From Chloroflexota bacterium (GTDB lineage: Bacteria; Chloroflexota; Anaerolineae; Aggregatilineales; Phototrophicaceae), in assembly GCA_026707225.1 (NCBI GenBank), contig JAPOXG010000108.1, forward strand, positions 1 to 57,187: DNA of 57,187 bases, given 5' to 3'. Below the pieces are notes generated by a model. It ran no database searches. It was not told the DNA's origin and worked only from the letters and a program-made list of their open reading frames with translations. This document shows, in pieces, positions 33,503 to 42,350 of this stretch; position 1 is the first letter of the stretch, and every line of letters begins with the position of its first letter. The position numbers were made by a program, and so were the translations under genes.

Positions 33503-34609
33503 GTGAGAATCACGGACGTCGAACTGCGGCAATATCGCTGGGAGCGGGGCAAGCCCATCCGCAATGGCATGCATACCTATACGCACAGCGGCTTGAATCT
33601 GATCCATATTCACAGCGACGAGGGCATCATGGGCATCGGCTGGGCGCACAAGCCGCAGACGCTCGGCATGGCCAAGGTGGCGGAAGGCTTGCTGGAGCAT
33701 TTCAAGCCCCTGCTCATCGGCGAAGATCCATTCAACTATCGCCGGATTTGGGCGGCGCTATGGCTGCCGAAGCTGGTCGGAAGGCGGGGCCTCGCCACCC
33801 GTTTCATCAGCGCTGTCGACATCGCGCTCTGGGATCTGATGGGCAAAGCAACCGGGCAATCGGTGCATAAGCTGCTGGGCGCGGCGCATGATCGTGTGCC
33901 CGCCTACATCGCCGGCGGCTATTATGAAGAAGGCAAAGGGCTGGCTGGTTTGGCCGCCGAAATGGAAGCAAACCTGGATCTGGGCGCCAAAGCGGTCAAG
34001 ATGAAGATCGGCGGCGCGCCCATCGCCGAAGATGTCGAGCGCGTCCGCGTCGCCCGGGAAACAATCGGAAGCGATGTCAAGCTGATGGTGGACGCCAACT
34101 GCGCCTACAGCCTGCGGGAGGCGATCCAAATCGCGCGCAAAATCGAGCCTTACGACATCTTTTGGTTCGAGGAGCCGCTGCCGCCGGATGATTATCGCGG
34201 CCACACGCGGCTGGCGGGGGCGACCGCTATCCCGATCGCCACCGGCGAAAACGAGTATACCCGCTACGGCTTCCGCGATCTCATCGCCCACGACGCCGCC
34301 GCCATCTACAACGCCGACGCGCAGATCCTCGGCGGCATCACCGAGTTCATGAATGTCGCCGCCCTGGCCGCGGCGCATGACCTGCACATCGCGCCACACG
34401 GCGACCAGGAGATTCACCTGCATCTCGTCGGGGCGATTCCCAACGGGCTCATCGTTGAATTCTATCGCGAAACGGTCGATGTCAATCGCGGGCGCATCTT
34501 TGAAGAAAAGCTGCAACTGGATGCTGACGGCTGGCTGACGATTCCGCAGCGACCGGGTTTGGGCGTCGCGCCCGATTATGAGTTCCTGGAACGGTATCGG
34601 CTGAACTAA
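33503..34609 (+). CDS. Enolase-superfamily dehydratase (mandelate racemase/muconate lactonizing-like)
   Basis: A 368-residue enzyme. The KxK motif is in VKMKIG, metal ligands are Asp in MVDANCAY, Glu in FEEPLPP and Glu in TGENEY, and the general-base His is in IAPHGDQEIH. This set fits acid-sugar dehydratases of the mandelate racemase subgroup, which act on carbons next to a carboxylate. GTG at 33503 has AGGAG ten bases upstream. Following a sialidase-like gene, a sugar acid is a likely substrate. Confidence 0.92.
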   Translation: MRITDVELRQYRWERGKPIRNGMHTYTHSGLNLIHIHSDEGIMGIGWAHKPQTLGMAKVAEGLLEHFKPLLIGEDPFNYRRIWAALWLPKLVGRRGLATRFISAVDIALWDLMGKATGQSVHKLLGAAHDRVPAYIAGGYYEEGKGLAGLAAEMEANLDLGAKAVKMKIGGAPIAEDVERVRVARETIGSDVKLMVDANCAYSLREAIQIARKIEPYDIFWFEEPLPPDDYRGHTRLAGATAIPIATGENEYTRYGFRDLIAHDAAAIYNADAQILGGITEFMNVAALAAAHDLHIAPHGDQEIHLHLVGAIPNGLIVEFYRETVDVNRGRIFEEKLQLDADGWLTIPQRPGLGVAPDYEFLERYRLN

Positions 34610-34722
34610 AATGGGCTTTGAATAGCAAGGATAATGATTCGATGGCCGATCCCCTTGGTATCGCCGGCATGCTGAAGATGAGCGAGCCGCGCTTATAAAC
34701 GACGCCCGGCGCTGACTACCTT

Positions 34723-35538
34723 ATGCGTACATCCCCAGGCACTGAGCGCTCGCGCGACAAAAGGTCCCCGTTCCTTTACCGTCGAACGTCCTTCATCGCC
34801 TATGGCGTCGATCCTCGGTTCTCGTATTGCTTATACGTGCCGGATGAGATTCGACGGATCGGCGTTTACGTGCACGGGACCTACCGTGACGCCGCCTTCT
34901 ATCGCGATCAACTCACGGACTTCGCGGTCCGCAATCAAGTCTTGCTGCTTTGCCCCTTGTTCCCCGCCGGCCTCATTGACCCGCATGATGTCGAAAATTA
35001 CAAGCTGTTGCGCTACCAGGAGATTCGCTTCGATCGCATTCTGCTGGGCATGGTGGACGAGATAGGCCAGCGCTACGCCGTCCCTTGCGAGCGATTCATG
35101 TTGGGCGGTTTTTCCGGCGGCGCGCAATTTGCCCATCGTTTCGCCTATTTTTACGCGGAGCGCCTGACCGCGCTCTCGCTGGCGGCGCCGGGCCGGGTGA
35201 CGTTGCTCGATGAATCGCTCGACTGGTGGCCCGGCATAGGCGATGCCGAGCGGCTCTTCGGCCGCGCCATTGATATCCCCGCCCTGCGCGCGCTACCGAT
35301 ACAGTTGCTTGTCGGCGAGAACGATGATGCCGATATCACCCTTGCGGAAGACAACCCCTGGTGGGCCCCCGGCGCCAATCTCGCAGGCGCAACTCGCCGC
35401 GAAGGTCTCGCTTCGCTCTATCGCCAATATCAGCGGATTGGATGCGACGCGAGTCTCGAAGTGATCGCGCACTGCGGGCATGAATGGCCGCCGCTGCGAG
35501 ACGCGACAATTCGCTTCTTTGAGGTATCATCCATGTAG
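34723..35538 (+). CDS. Alpha/beta hydrolase
   Basis: A 271-residue serine hydrolase. The nucleophile elbow is GGFSGG (GxSxG), the oxyanion strand VYVHGTYRDAAFY and the C-terminal His in IAHCGHEWP. LLVGENDDADI near ~195 is the usual acid-bearing strand. It is likely an esterase or lactonase acting on the product of the sugar-acid pathway; the substrate is unknown. It follows the enolase gene in the same direction after ~110 bp. Confidence 0.85.
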   Translation: MRTSPGTERSRDKRSPFLYRRTSFIAYGVDPRFSYCLYVPDEIRRIGVYVHGTYRDAAFYRDQLTDFAVRNQVLLLCPLFPAGLIDPHDVENYKLLRYQEIRFDRILLGMVDEIGQRYAVPCERFMLGGFSGGAQFAHRFAYFYAERLTALSLAAPGRVTLLDESLDWWPGIGDAERLFGRAIDIPALRALPIQLLVGENDDADITLAEDNPWWAPGANLAGATRREGLASLYRQYQRIGCDASLEVIAHCGHEWPPLRDATIRFFEVSSM

Positions 35539-35597
35539 ATCCGAGCAAGCAATGAAAGTGTTTGCCCTGTCTGCGAGTTCACAAATAACCAAATGGT

Positions 35598-35625
35598 TGT
35601 AGGGGCGAGCCGGTGGCTCGCCCAC
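35598..35625 (+). repeat. R1 palindromic repeat
   Basis: TTGTAGGGGCGAGCCGGTGG then CTCGCCCA, between the hydrolase and the SnoaL-like gene. Confidence 0.85.
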
Positions 35626-35710
35626 TCTTGCAATACCGTTGCACACTATCTTTGCATGATTAGAATGGGCATATTTGTGTTCGAATAGCTCAAAAGAGGA
35701 TCGATTTGCG

Positions 35711-36889
35711 ATGACGCCAATAGAAGAAGCGCCTCTCGCTCCAGCGACAGCCAGCGAGCCAAAGCCGCCCGGCAGCGACGCCGCCGAACCGCGGGCGATC
35801 GCGCATGGCGCCGCCATCATGCCGCGCGACTTCTCCATATCGCTGGCGGCAAAGGGCGGGACCGACAGCCTCCTGCGCCAGCCGGGGGGCGAGCGCGTCC
35901 AGCGCATGCGCGGTTTTGAAGACCACTACGTCGACATTATCGACTACATCGCGCGCATCACCCATCGCATTTGGGAAGAGAAAGACATCGGCTATATCTA
36001 CGACACCTATCGCCATAACTCGCGCGTCTATGATGACTTCGGGCTGCAGTACGGCAACGAGAAAATCGTCGCCGATACCGCCCACACCATCAACGCTTTT
36101 CCCGATATCCGCCTCTACGCCGACGAGATCATCTGGGCGGGGAATGATGAAATTGGCTTCCACACTTCGCATCGCACGGTGATCAGCGGGCACAACACCG
36201 GCTTCAGCAAATTTGGGCCGCCCACCGGAAAAAAGGTCACGCTTTGGTGCATCGCCAATTGCGTCTCGCTGGAGAATGAAATTTTTGCCGAATGGGTCAG
36301 CTACGACACGGCGGGGCTGGCGCGCCAGCTTGGCTTTGACTTGCGCGAGACCGCGCGGAAGCTGGGCAACTCGATGGCGGAGGCGGAGCTCGAGGATCCC
36401 CGCTTTGGCGAGGCGGAGCGCCGGCCGGGCCAGGGCAAGCCGGCGCGCCTGCTGCCGCGCGATGAAAGCGGCTTTGACGTTGAGGAATTCACCCGCCGCA
36501 CCTGGCACAACATCTGGAATCGACGCAGCCTGCGGGATGTGGCCCGCGCCTATGATCCATCGCTGGTCTGCCGGGCCAGCACCGGACGCGTCATCTACGG
36601 GCGCGGCGAATACCAATCCTTCATTCTGGGGATGCTGGCGATGTTCCCCGATGCCATGCTGCAGATCGACGACATCTACTGGATGGGCAACGACGACGAC
36701 GGTTACCTGGTTTCAGTGCGCTGGAGCCTGGTCGGCACGCATCGCGGCTACGGCGTTTATGGCGCGCCGACGGGCCGCCGCGTCAATATGTGGGGCATCA
36801 CGCAGCAGCAAATCAAGGATGGCGCGATTCAAAAGGAGTGGATGCTCTTCAACGAATTCGCCGTCATGCAGCAGATATATCGGGATTAG
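35711..36889 (+). CDS. Protein with two SnoaL-like domains
   Basis: A 392-residue protein with two copies of a SnoaL/NTF2-like cone-shaped domain. Copy one spans ~70-210 (YIYDTYRHNSRVYDDFG, TINAFPDIRLYADEIIWAG, TSHRTVISGHNTG). Copy two spans ~250-385 (RSLRDVARAYDPSLVCRAST, LGMLAMFPDAMLQIDDIYWM, VSVRWSLVGTHRGYGVYG). Such folds catalyse cyclisations, isomerisations or hydrations or simply bind ligands. AGAGGA ten bases upstream supports ATG 35711. Likely a catabolic enzyme of the sugar island; the reaction is unknown. Confidence 0.8.
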   Translation: MTPIEEAPLAPATASEPKPPGSDAAEPRAIAHGAAIMPRDFSISLAAKGGTDSLLRQPGGERVQRMRGFEDHYVDIIDYIARITHRIWEEKDIGYIYDTYRHNSRVYDDFGLQYGNEKIVADTAHTINAFPDIRLYADEIIWAGNDEIGFHTSHRTVISGHNTGFSKFGPPTGKKVTLWCIANCVSLENEIFAEWVSYDTAGLARQLGFDLRETARKLGNSMAEAELEDPRFGEAERRPGQGKPARLLPRDESGFDVEEFTRRTWHNIWNRRSLRDVARAYDPSLVCRASTGRVIYGRGEYQSFILGMLAMFPDAMLQIDDIYWMGNDDDGYLVSVRWSLVGTHRGYGVYGAPTGRRVNMWGITQQQIKDGAIQKEWMLFNEFAVMQQIYRD

Positions 36890-36903
36890 ATCACGTTTTG
36901 CGA

Positions 36904-36930
36904 TGTAGGGGCGACCTATTAGGTCGCCCA
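36904..36930 (+). repeat. R1 palindromic repeat
   Basis: TGTAGGGGCGACCTATTAGG then TCGCCCA, just after the SnoaL-like gene. Confidence 0.9.
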
Positions 36931-36943
36931 CTCCAGCACAAAA

Positions 36944-36970
36944 TGTAGGGACGACCCTTGGGTCGCCCTC
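36944..36970 (+). repeat. R1 palindromic repeat
   Basis: TGTAGGGACGACCCTTGGGT then CGCCCTC, followed at once by a short R2-arm fragment (CTCTGCGCCTCCGTGGTGAA). Confidence 0.85.
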
Positions 36971-36999
36971 TCTGCGCCTCCGTGGTGAAAGCCCTGCCG

Positions 37000-37944
37000 T
37001 CAAGCCCCGCGCAGCCGCTCCGCTGCTAGCTCGACCAGGCGCTCGCCCTCGACGCCGACGCAGACATTCACCAGCGGGCGCCCTTCCCAGGCAGGCAGGA
37101 TGTGACCGCCGGTGGCGGGCCAAGTCTTGCCGCGTCCCAATCCCTGTGTGCCGACGCGCATGGGCCAGCGCCGCGCCTTGAATAGCCCGGGATCAATCAA
37201 ATAGGCGATGGCGCTGGAGTCGTGCACGAAGATGCCTTCGGCGTCATAATTCGCTTCAAAATAATTGCGATAATGCGGCAGAATGCGCGTGATGTGATCC
37301 GACAGCGGGTTGCCATGGGTGGCATAGTCGGCAATGTGCTCCGGCCTCATGTGCACGCGCAGGGTCACGTCCAGCCCGACCATGGTCACTTGCCAATCGG
37401 CGGCGAAGACCAGATCAGCCGCTTCGGGATCGTTGCGGATATTCGCCTCGCCGGCCGGGCTGGCATTGCCGGGCGCCAGCGCGTTCCCGCCCATCAGCAC
37501 CACCTCGTCGACCCAGTCGGTTATGCGCGGTTCCAGGCGCAGGGCAAGCGCGATATTGGTCAGCGGACCCACCGGGACCAGCGTGATCTTGCCGGGATTG
37601 GCGCGCAACTGCTCAATGATGAAATGGGCGGCGCTGAGGTCGATAGCGGCGCCAGCCGGGTCAGGGAGGAAGATTTCGCCTTGGCCGTCCGCTCCATGCA
37701 CAAAGGGCACCGGTCCCTCGAAGGGACGCGTCAGCGGGTCATCAGCGCCATGTGCCACCGGGATATCCGGGCGTCCGGCGATTTCCAGCAGCCGCAGCGC
37801 GTTCTTGGTCGCCAGCTCGGTAGGCACATTGCCGAAGATCGTGGTCAGCCCGATCAGCTCCAGCTCGGGCGAGCATAAGGCGAAGAAGATCGCCATGGTA
37901 TCGTCGACGCCGGGGTCGGTATCAATGATGATTTTTCGCGGCAT
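37000..37944 (-). CDS. Inosine-uridine-preferring nucleoside hydrolase family protein
   Basis: A 314-residue ribohydrolase. The calcium-binding N-terminus is IIDTDPGVDDTMAI, and the family core LVPVGPLTNIALAL and VVLMGGNALAPGN are present, with the second metal Asp near HDSSAIAYLIDP. It splits nucleosides into base and ribose. It ends the minus-strand group with the PfkB kinase and a fourth ADP-ribosylglycohydrolase, separated by a 2-TM protein and a YjbQ-like gene. A second, less similar hydrolase is at 54.2 kb. Confidence 0.93.
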   Translation of the reverse strand: MPRKIIIDTDPGVDDTMAIFFALCSPELELIGLTTIFGNVPTELATKNALRLLEIAGRPDIPVAHGADDPLTRPFEGPVPFVHGADGQGEIFLPDPAGAAIDLSAAHFIIEQLRANPGKITLVPVGPLTNIALALRLEPRITDWVDEVVLMGGNALAPGNASPAGEANIRNDPEAADLVFAADWQVTMVGLDVTLRVHMRPEHIADYATHGNPLSDHITRILPHYRNYFEANYDAEGIFVHDSSAIAYLIDPGLFKARRWPMRVGTQGLGRGKTWPATGGHILPAWEGRPLVNVCVGVEGERLVELAAERLRGA

Positions 37945-37954
37945 TCGCCATCTC

Positions 37955-38374
37955 CTATTTTGCTACGTCACAGTGGCCATATCCGTCGCCTTTTGTCGGA
38001 ACCAGCTGGGTGCGCCTGATTACGAACTGCGCTAGAGCAAACACATAAAAGGGCGCCATGACGCCACCGGTAAAACCAACAAGCAGCACCCAAAGCACCG
38101 CGTGGCCAGTCTGTTCCGCCCAGCCCATCGTACAAAGCAACCTCGCCGTTGGACGGCCTAACTCATCGCTGATCACGATTGAATTCAGTATCAGCTTCGC
38201 GGCGGCGTAGGGGAAAAAAATCACACCGATACCGACGGTGACGATTGCAATTAGAGTCAATATAACAACATGTCCGATCACAGAAAACGCGTCCAAATCC
38301 AGACGCAGGCGGCCAAGGCCCGTGGTCGTCTCAGCGCTGTGCATGGGTCGATAGTCAACCTTCTGCTTAATCAT
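37955..38374 (-). CDS. Small membrane protein of unknown function
   Basis: A 139-residue protein with two hydrophobic segments (~32-60 and ~93-118) linked by a polar loop (ISDELGRPTARLLCTMGWAE). The C-terminus ends in a polar Lys/Gly/Asp tail. No known family was recognised. It lies 10 bp before the nucleoside hydrolase start, so they are probably co-transcribed. Confidence 0.6.
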   Translation of the reverse strand: MIKQKVDYRPMHSAETTTGLGRLRLDLDAFSVIGHVVILTLIAIVTVGIGVIFFPYAAAKLILNSIVISDELGRPTARLLCTMGWAEQTGHAVLWVLLVGFTGGVMAPFYVFALAQFVIRRTQLVPTKGDGYGHCDVAK

Positions 38375-38410
38375 ATCTATCTCCGTATCATGCCTGCTTG
38401 AACCTTATAC

Positions 38411-38818
38411 TCAGCCGGCGAGGATTTTCACTTGAATCTCGCGCCGGCGCGGACCATCGAATTCGCAGAACAGGATACTCTGCGACCAGCCCACCAGCAA
38501 TTCGCCCTCGTCAATCGCCAAGCTGATGCTGTTGCCGACCAGTGCCGCTTTGATATGGGCGGCGGCATCGGCGGGCGTATCATATTGGTGGATGAAGTCG
38601 ACCCGCGTCGGCACCAACCGCTTGAGCTCGGCGACGATATCAGCGGGCGTGGCCGGGTCCAAGCCCGAGTTGAGCGTGATGGCGGCGGTGGTATGCGGTA
38701 CGATCAAAGCGCAGATGCCCGCTTGCACGCCGCTTTCCGCCACCAGCGCCCTCGCTTCCGCCGTAATGTCCACCAGGGCGTCGCCGGCCGGCGTTTCGAT
38801 TGCGGTCGTCTTCAGCAT
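38411..38818 (-). CDS. YjbQ/UPF0047 family protein
   Basis: A 135-residue protein with the UPF0047 signature: LIVPHTTAAITLNSG in the first half and ISLAIDEGELLVGWSQSILF followed by EFDGPRRREIQVKI at the end. The family shows weak thiamin-phosphate synthase activity in some members; its true role is unsettled. The ATG overlaps the kinase stop by seven bases, so translation is coupled. The long upstream frame is a shadow of the kinase gene. Confidence 0.9.
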   Translation of the reverse strand: MLKTTAIETPAGDALVDITAEARALVAESGVQAGICALIVPHTTAAITLNSGLDPATPADIVAELKRLVPTRVDFIHQYDTPADAAAHIKAALVGNSISLAIDEGELLVGWSQSILFCEFDGPRRREIQVKILAG

Positions 38819-39768
38819 GAGACTTGTATTCCTGTCTTGTGATCGTCCAACAGAGACTGCACTTCGGCGCCCGATGGCGCATTGGTTCCCGCGCCGGCTT
38901 TCGTCACGCTGGCCGCGCCCATCGCATTGGCGATTGTGCCACATTCCAGCGGCGAATACCCGTTCAGATCAGCCCAAATGTAAGCGCCGGCGAAGGCGTC
39001 TCCCGCGCCGACCGTATCCATGACGGCGACCGCAAAACCCGGGCAAGCCAGATCGACATGGCGCGATACGATGTGGCAGCCCGCCCTCCCCCGCTTCAGC
39101 ACAGTCGTCAGCTGCGGATATCGCTGGCAGAGGCGGCGGCAGGCATCCAGCCCGCCCTCGCCCGCGGCGATGTAAGGGATCTCGTCTTCGGTTAGCAGCA
39201 GCGCCTGGCTCAGCCTCAACACCTGATCCCCCTGCGCTGAAGTCAACTGATTTGAAAAGGGTCCGGCATCAAAATACAGCCGGCTGTCATTTGCCGCCAG
39301 CCAGTCGAACACCCTGGCGACCAAGCGCGACAGCCGCGCTTCGGCGAGCGTATAGCCGGGGATGAAGACGGCGTCGGACCCCGCCAAACGCGCTGCCGCC
39401 GCTGGGCTGAAGTCGATTGGCGCGCCCTCGCCGTAGTTGCCTAGGAATACATGCTCGCCCTGCGCTGCATTAGTGAGCGCTAAAACAGTAGTTGTCGTGC
39501 TTTCGCGCGGAATCACCAGCGCCGAGGTATCGACAGCGGCTTCATTCAGGATATCCACCAGCATCCGCCCTTGCAGATCGTCGCCGACGGTACCCAGTGC
39601 GGTGACATCCAGGCCCATCCGCCGCGCCGCCAGGATGGTCGTGCAAGCGCCGCCCGCTTCAAATTGCAGCGATGTCACCGTCTGATGCTGGTCGGGATGA
39701 AGCGGCAGCCGCGCATCAACAACCAGATCCAGGACGAGATCGCCGACGGTGACGAGGCGTTTAGGCAT
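38812..39768 (-). CDS. PfkB-family sugar/nucleoside kinase
   Basis: A 318-residue ribokinase-like enzyme. The N-terminal substrate-binding strands (LVTVGDLVLDLVVD, FEAGGACTTILAARRMGLDV) and the catalytic anion hole DTVGAGDAFAGAYI are clear. Substrate could be ribose, a nucleoside or a sugar such as 2-dehydro-3-deoxygluconate. Position beside a nucleoside hydrolase and an ADP-ribosylglycohydrolase favours ribose or a nucleoside. Only two bases separate it from the upstream glycohydrolase stop. Confidence 0.92.
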   Translation of the reverse strand: MPKRLVTVGDLVLDLVVDARLPLHPDQHQTVTSLQFEAGGACTTILAARRMGLDVTALGTVGDDLQGRMLVDILNEAAVDTSALVIPRESTTTTVLALTNAAQGEHVFLGNYGEGAPIDFSPAAAARLAGSDAVFIPGYTLAEARLSRLVARVFDWLAANDSRLYFDAGPFSNQLTSAQGDQVLRLSQALLLTEDEIPYIAAGEGGLDACRRLCQRYPQLTTVLKRGRAGCHIVSRHVDLACPGFAVAVMDTVGAGDAFAGAYIWADLNGYSPLECGTIANAMGAASVTKAGAGTNAPSGAEVQSLLDDHKTGIQVSC

Positions 39769-39770
39769 AT

Positions 39771-40787
39771 CTACCTAGCGCGCGCCGGCGCTTCAATCAT
39801 TAGCTGCAATCCCGCCGCAATCGCGCGCACCTGATAAGAGCGGAAGACCTCATCGCCTTCGAGCACGGCGACATCTTCCGCCGGAATGGCATCGAAGCCG
39901 GCGTAGGTCCCGGCCATGGCGCAAGCGATCGCGCCGATGGTATCGGCATCGCCGGAGAGATTCGCCGCCAGGATCGCCGTCTGTTTGGGATCGCCCTGCG
40001 CCATCGCCAGCAAGCCAAATGCGGCGCCGACAGTCTCCGGCACGTTCAAGGTGGCGCCGACTTCGTCAAAAAGACGCCGCAAGCGAATGCGCGTATTCGA
40101 GTTGTTGGTTGCGATGGCCAAAGCCTGCTCGATTTTGAAAGGCGCCGAACAGCCGAACCAGCGCCGCCCATGCGTCGCCCCGAGCGCTGCTCCGTGCAGT
40201 CCCGCCGTAATGACATCTTCCAGCGATACACCGTCGACCACCGCCTGCGCTACCGCCGCCGCCACCGCCGCCGCGCCTGAAACCGCCGGCCCGGTGAAAT
40301 GGGTGGGCATGCAGACGGTGACCGCGTCGGCGACCGCGCCCTCGATGTCGCCCGGGTGCAGCAGGCCGATGGGCGCGATGCGCATGGGCGCGCCATTGGT
40401 ATCGCCCCATAAGCCCGTTTCCCGCGGGTTTTCGCCCCGTTTGAGCGCGTTGAGGCCCCGCCGCGTGCTGGGACCGACATACGGCGAGTTGTCGCCATCG
40501 ACGCGGTCATACCAGGCGACCAAGCCATTGACGGCCGCTTCCAACGTGACGCCGCCGGCATCAATCACCGCCTGGGCGATCGAGAATGACTGCTCGGAGT
40601 CATCGGTGATGCGGCCGGCGGGCAAACCAGCGTGAACGATGTGGTCAGCTGGCGCGGGCTGCCAGCTATCGAGCCAGCCGAATGCGCGCTCGGTGTCATC
40701 GGGGTGGACCTGCGCCGGCATGGCGAAGGCGTCGCCGAGGGCTTGGCCATAGAGGCAGCCGAGGATTTTGTTGAGCATGTTCGTCAT
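39771..40787 (-). CDS. ADP-ribosylglycohydrolase family protein, distant paralogue
   Basis: A 338-residue protein of ordinary DraG length. The N-terminal LGCLYGQALGDAFAMPAQ, metal-site AGRITDDSEQSFS and C-terminal LSGDADTIGAIACAMAGTYA are canonical. It lacks the N-terminal helical extension of the triplet at 27.9-32.2 kb and is only distantly similar to it. ATG 40787 is used instead of TTG 40793. It is directly upstream of the PfkB kinase, so ribose released here could be phosphorylated next. Confidence 0.92.
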   Translation of the reverse strand: MTNMLNKILGCLYGQALGDAFAMPAQVHPDDTERAFGWLDSWQPAPADHIVHAGLPAGRITDDSEQSFSIAQAVIDAGGVTLEAAVNGLVAWYDRVDGDNSPYVGPSTRRGLNALKRGENPRETGLWGDTNGAPMRIAPIGLLHPGDIEGAVADAVTVCMPTHFTGPAVSGAAAVAAAVAQAVVDGVSLEDVITAGLHGAALGATHGRRWFGCSAPFKIEQALAIATNNSNTRIRLRRLFDEVGATLNVPETVGAAFGLLAMAQGDPKQTAILAANLSGDADTIGAIACAMAGTYAGFDAIPAEDVAVLEGDEVFRSYQVRAIAAGLQLMIEAPARAR

Positions 40788-40855
40788 AAGCAATTAGCGC
40801 AGGCGAGAGCCGTCAATCCGAATTTGCAGCCAAGGATTAGGATTGGGAGGCAACT

Positions 40856-42304
40856 CTAGCCAGATATTCTCGCGCCTCGGCGCTTTCCGTACTGGGGCGG
40901 TAAAATAGGGCGATTCCCATCAAGGAGACTTTCGACGCTAAAGCCTTGGATAAAAGGATACGTCCCTGACGCATCAGACCAAACGTCCCTGCTGCGCTGG
41001 TTGTCAACGGTACTCATCTGGTCTTCAAAGCAAACCATTATTCCTGCAACCGAACCGGTTCTTCTCACCACCTCACTGAGAGCCCTAACGCTATCCGCCG
41101 AGACGTTACCGCTCTTGACCTGAACTATCGCCGTTTCTTCGACCACCTTCTGATTGACCAAAGTGTACAACTCAATAATGCCGTCAATACCGCCATCAGG
41201 TCCACGGTCGCCCAACCTCTTTCCCAAGCCATTAGCGCCGATTCTTCCACAGACCCATTTCTCAAATTCAAAACGGTCTTGATGGGCGAGATCGCGCGCA
41301 TCAGAGACTGTTTCAGGCAGTCCTATCATACTGATAGAACGGTCATGGCGCAGCCTATGAGGAAAATTGTTTGCGACTCGCTCTCGAATCAATTCAACGG
41401 CAAACCGCGATATGTCGATGCCTATCCAATTTAACTCTTTGTCTTCCGCCGCATGGACTGTTGTTCCGCAGCCGCAAAACGGATCAAGCACTACGCCATT
41501 CATTGGGCAAGACGCGTCGATAATTCTCTCCAACAGAGCCAAAGGCTTTTGCGTGGGATACCCCAGTCTTTCAGCAGATGTCCTTCCAATGGCATTTATT
41601 TCCCAAACATCTCTCATCGTTGCCATTGTATACCAACGACCCTCTTCATCCTCGAATTCTTCCACGCCGCTAAAACGATACGGTTTGTTTTCGCGATTGT
41701 AAGGCCGTTCTTTTGACACGTTTACTTTGTAATTGTCTGACTTGGAATAGAACAGAATGACATCATGCTTGCGACCAAACCATCGCTTGCTTACACCGCC
41801 AGTACGATATGCCCAGATAATCTCGTTGCGGAAATATGACTTCCCAAACACAGCGTCCATCACTAATTTCAAATAGTGACTTGCGGTCGGATCACAGTGG
41901 AGATAAATGCTACCAGTATCTCGAAGCGCTGGCTTCATCGCCATGAGTCGATCTGCCATATTCAGCAAGTAACTAGCTAGACTCGATTCATGTCGTCGTT
42001 GGCCGACATCAATGTGTTCAACTTGCTGTGCGAAATCGATAACCGTTGCGATTGAGGAAAGAGGTTCGCCAGATCTTCGAAATTCAGCCAACCGAACATC
42101 GTTTTCCGGGGTCCAGGTCCATGTATCAACGAATGCTTGAACCGCAGTATGCGTTCTGTCTTTTCCCCGAAATGGCAAATTGTAGTTGCTCTTCGAATTG
42201 AATGGAGGGTCGAGATAGATTAAGTCCACTGAGTTCGGTTCAATGTAGTCCTGTAGAATCTCGAGACAGTCGCCACGATAGAGTTTACGTGTGCTTGTAT
42301 CCAT
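40856..42304 (-). CDS. DNA methyltransferase fused to a Mrr-like nuclease domain
   Basis: A 482-residue protein. The methyltransferase part (~1-320) has catalytic motif IV DPPFNSKSNYN near the N-terminus and SAM motif I DPFCGCGTT near ~270, the beta-class order typical of N4/N6-type III-like enzymes. The C-terminal ~140 residues look like a Mrr/PD-(D/E)XK nuclease: GDRGPDGGIDGIIEL followed by ETAIVQVKSG, with the Asp and the QxK in place. It could be a single-chain restriction-modification enzyme. AAGGAAA lies seven bases upstream of ATG 42304. The gene is notably AT-richer than neighbours and splits two groups of nucleoside-use genes. Confidence 0.88.
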   Translation of the reverse strand: MDTSTRKLYRGDCLEILQDYIEPNSVDLIYLDPPFNSKSNYNLPFRGKDRTHTAVQAFVDTWTWTPENDVRLAEFRRSGEPLSSIATVIDFAQQVEHIDVGQRRHESSLASYLLNMADRLMAMKPALRDTGSIYLHCDPTASHYLKLVMDAVFGKSYFRNEIIWAYRTGGVSKRWFGRKHDVILFYSKSDNYKVNVSKERPYNRENKPYRFSGVEEFEDEEGRWYTMATMRDVWEINAIGRTSAERLGYPTQKPLALLERIIDASCPMNGVVLDPFCGCGTTVHAAEDKELNWIGIDISRFAVELIRERVANNFPHRLRHDRSISMIGLPETVSDARDLAHQDRFEFEKWVCGRIGANGLGKRLGDRGPDGGIDGIIELYTLVNQKVVEETAIVQVKSGNVSADSVRALSEVVRRTGSVAGIMVCFEDQMSTVDNQRSRDVWSDASGTYPFIQGFSVESLLDGNRPILPPQYGKRRGARISG

Positions 42305-42350
42305 TCGTGTTTCCTTTATTTCGCTCGTTCGTATCTATAATCCGCTATGC

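Noticed and set aside
34642..34698. An 18-codon ORF between the enolase-superfamily and hydrolase genes.
   Set aside because: Too short, no ribosome binding site or structure nearby.
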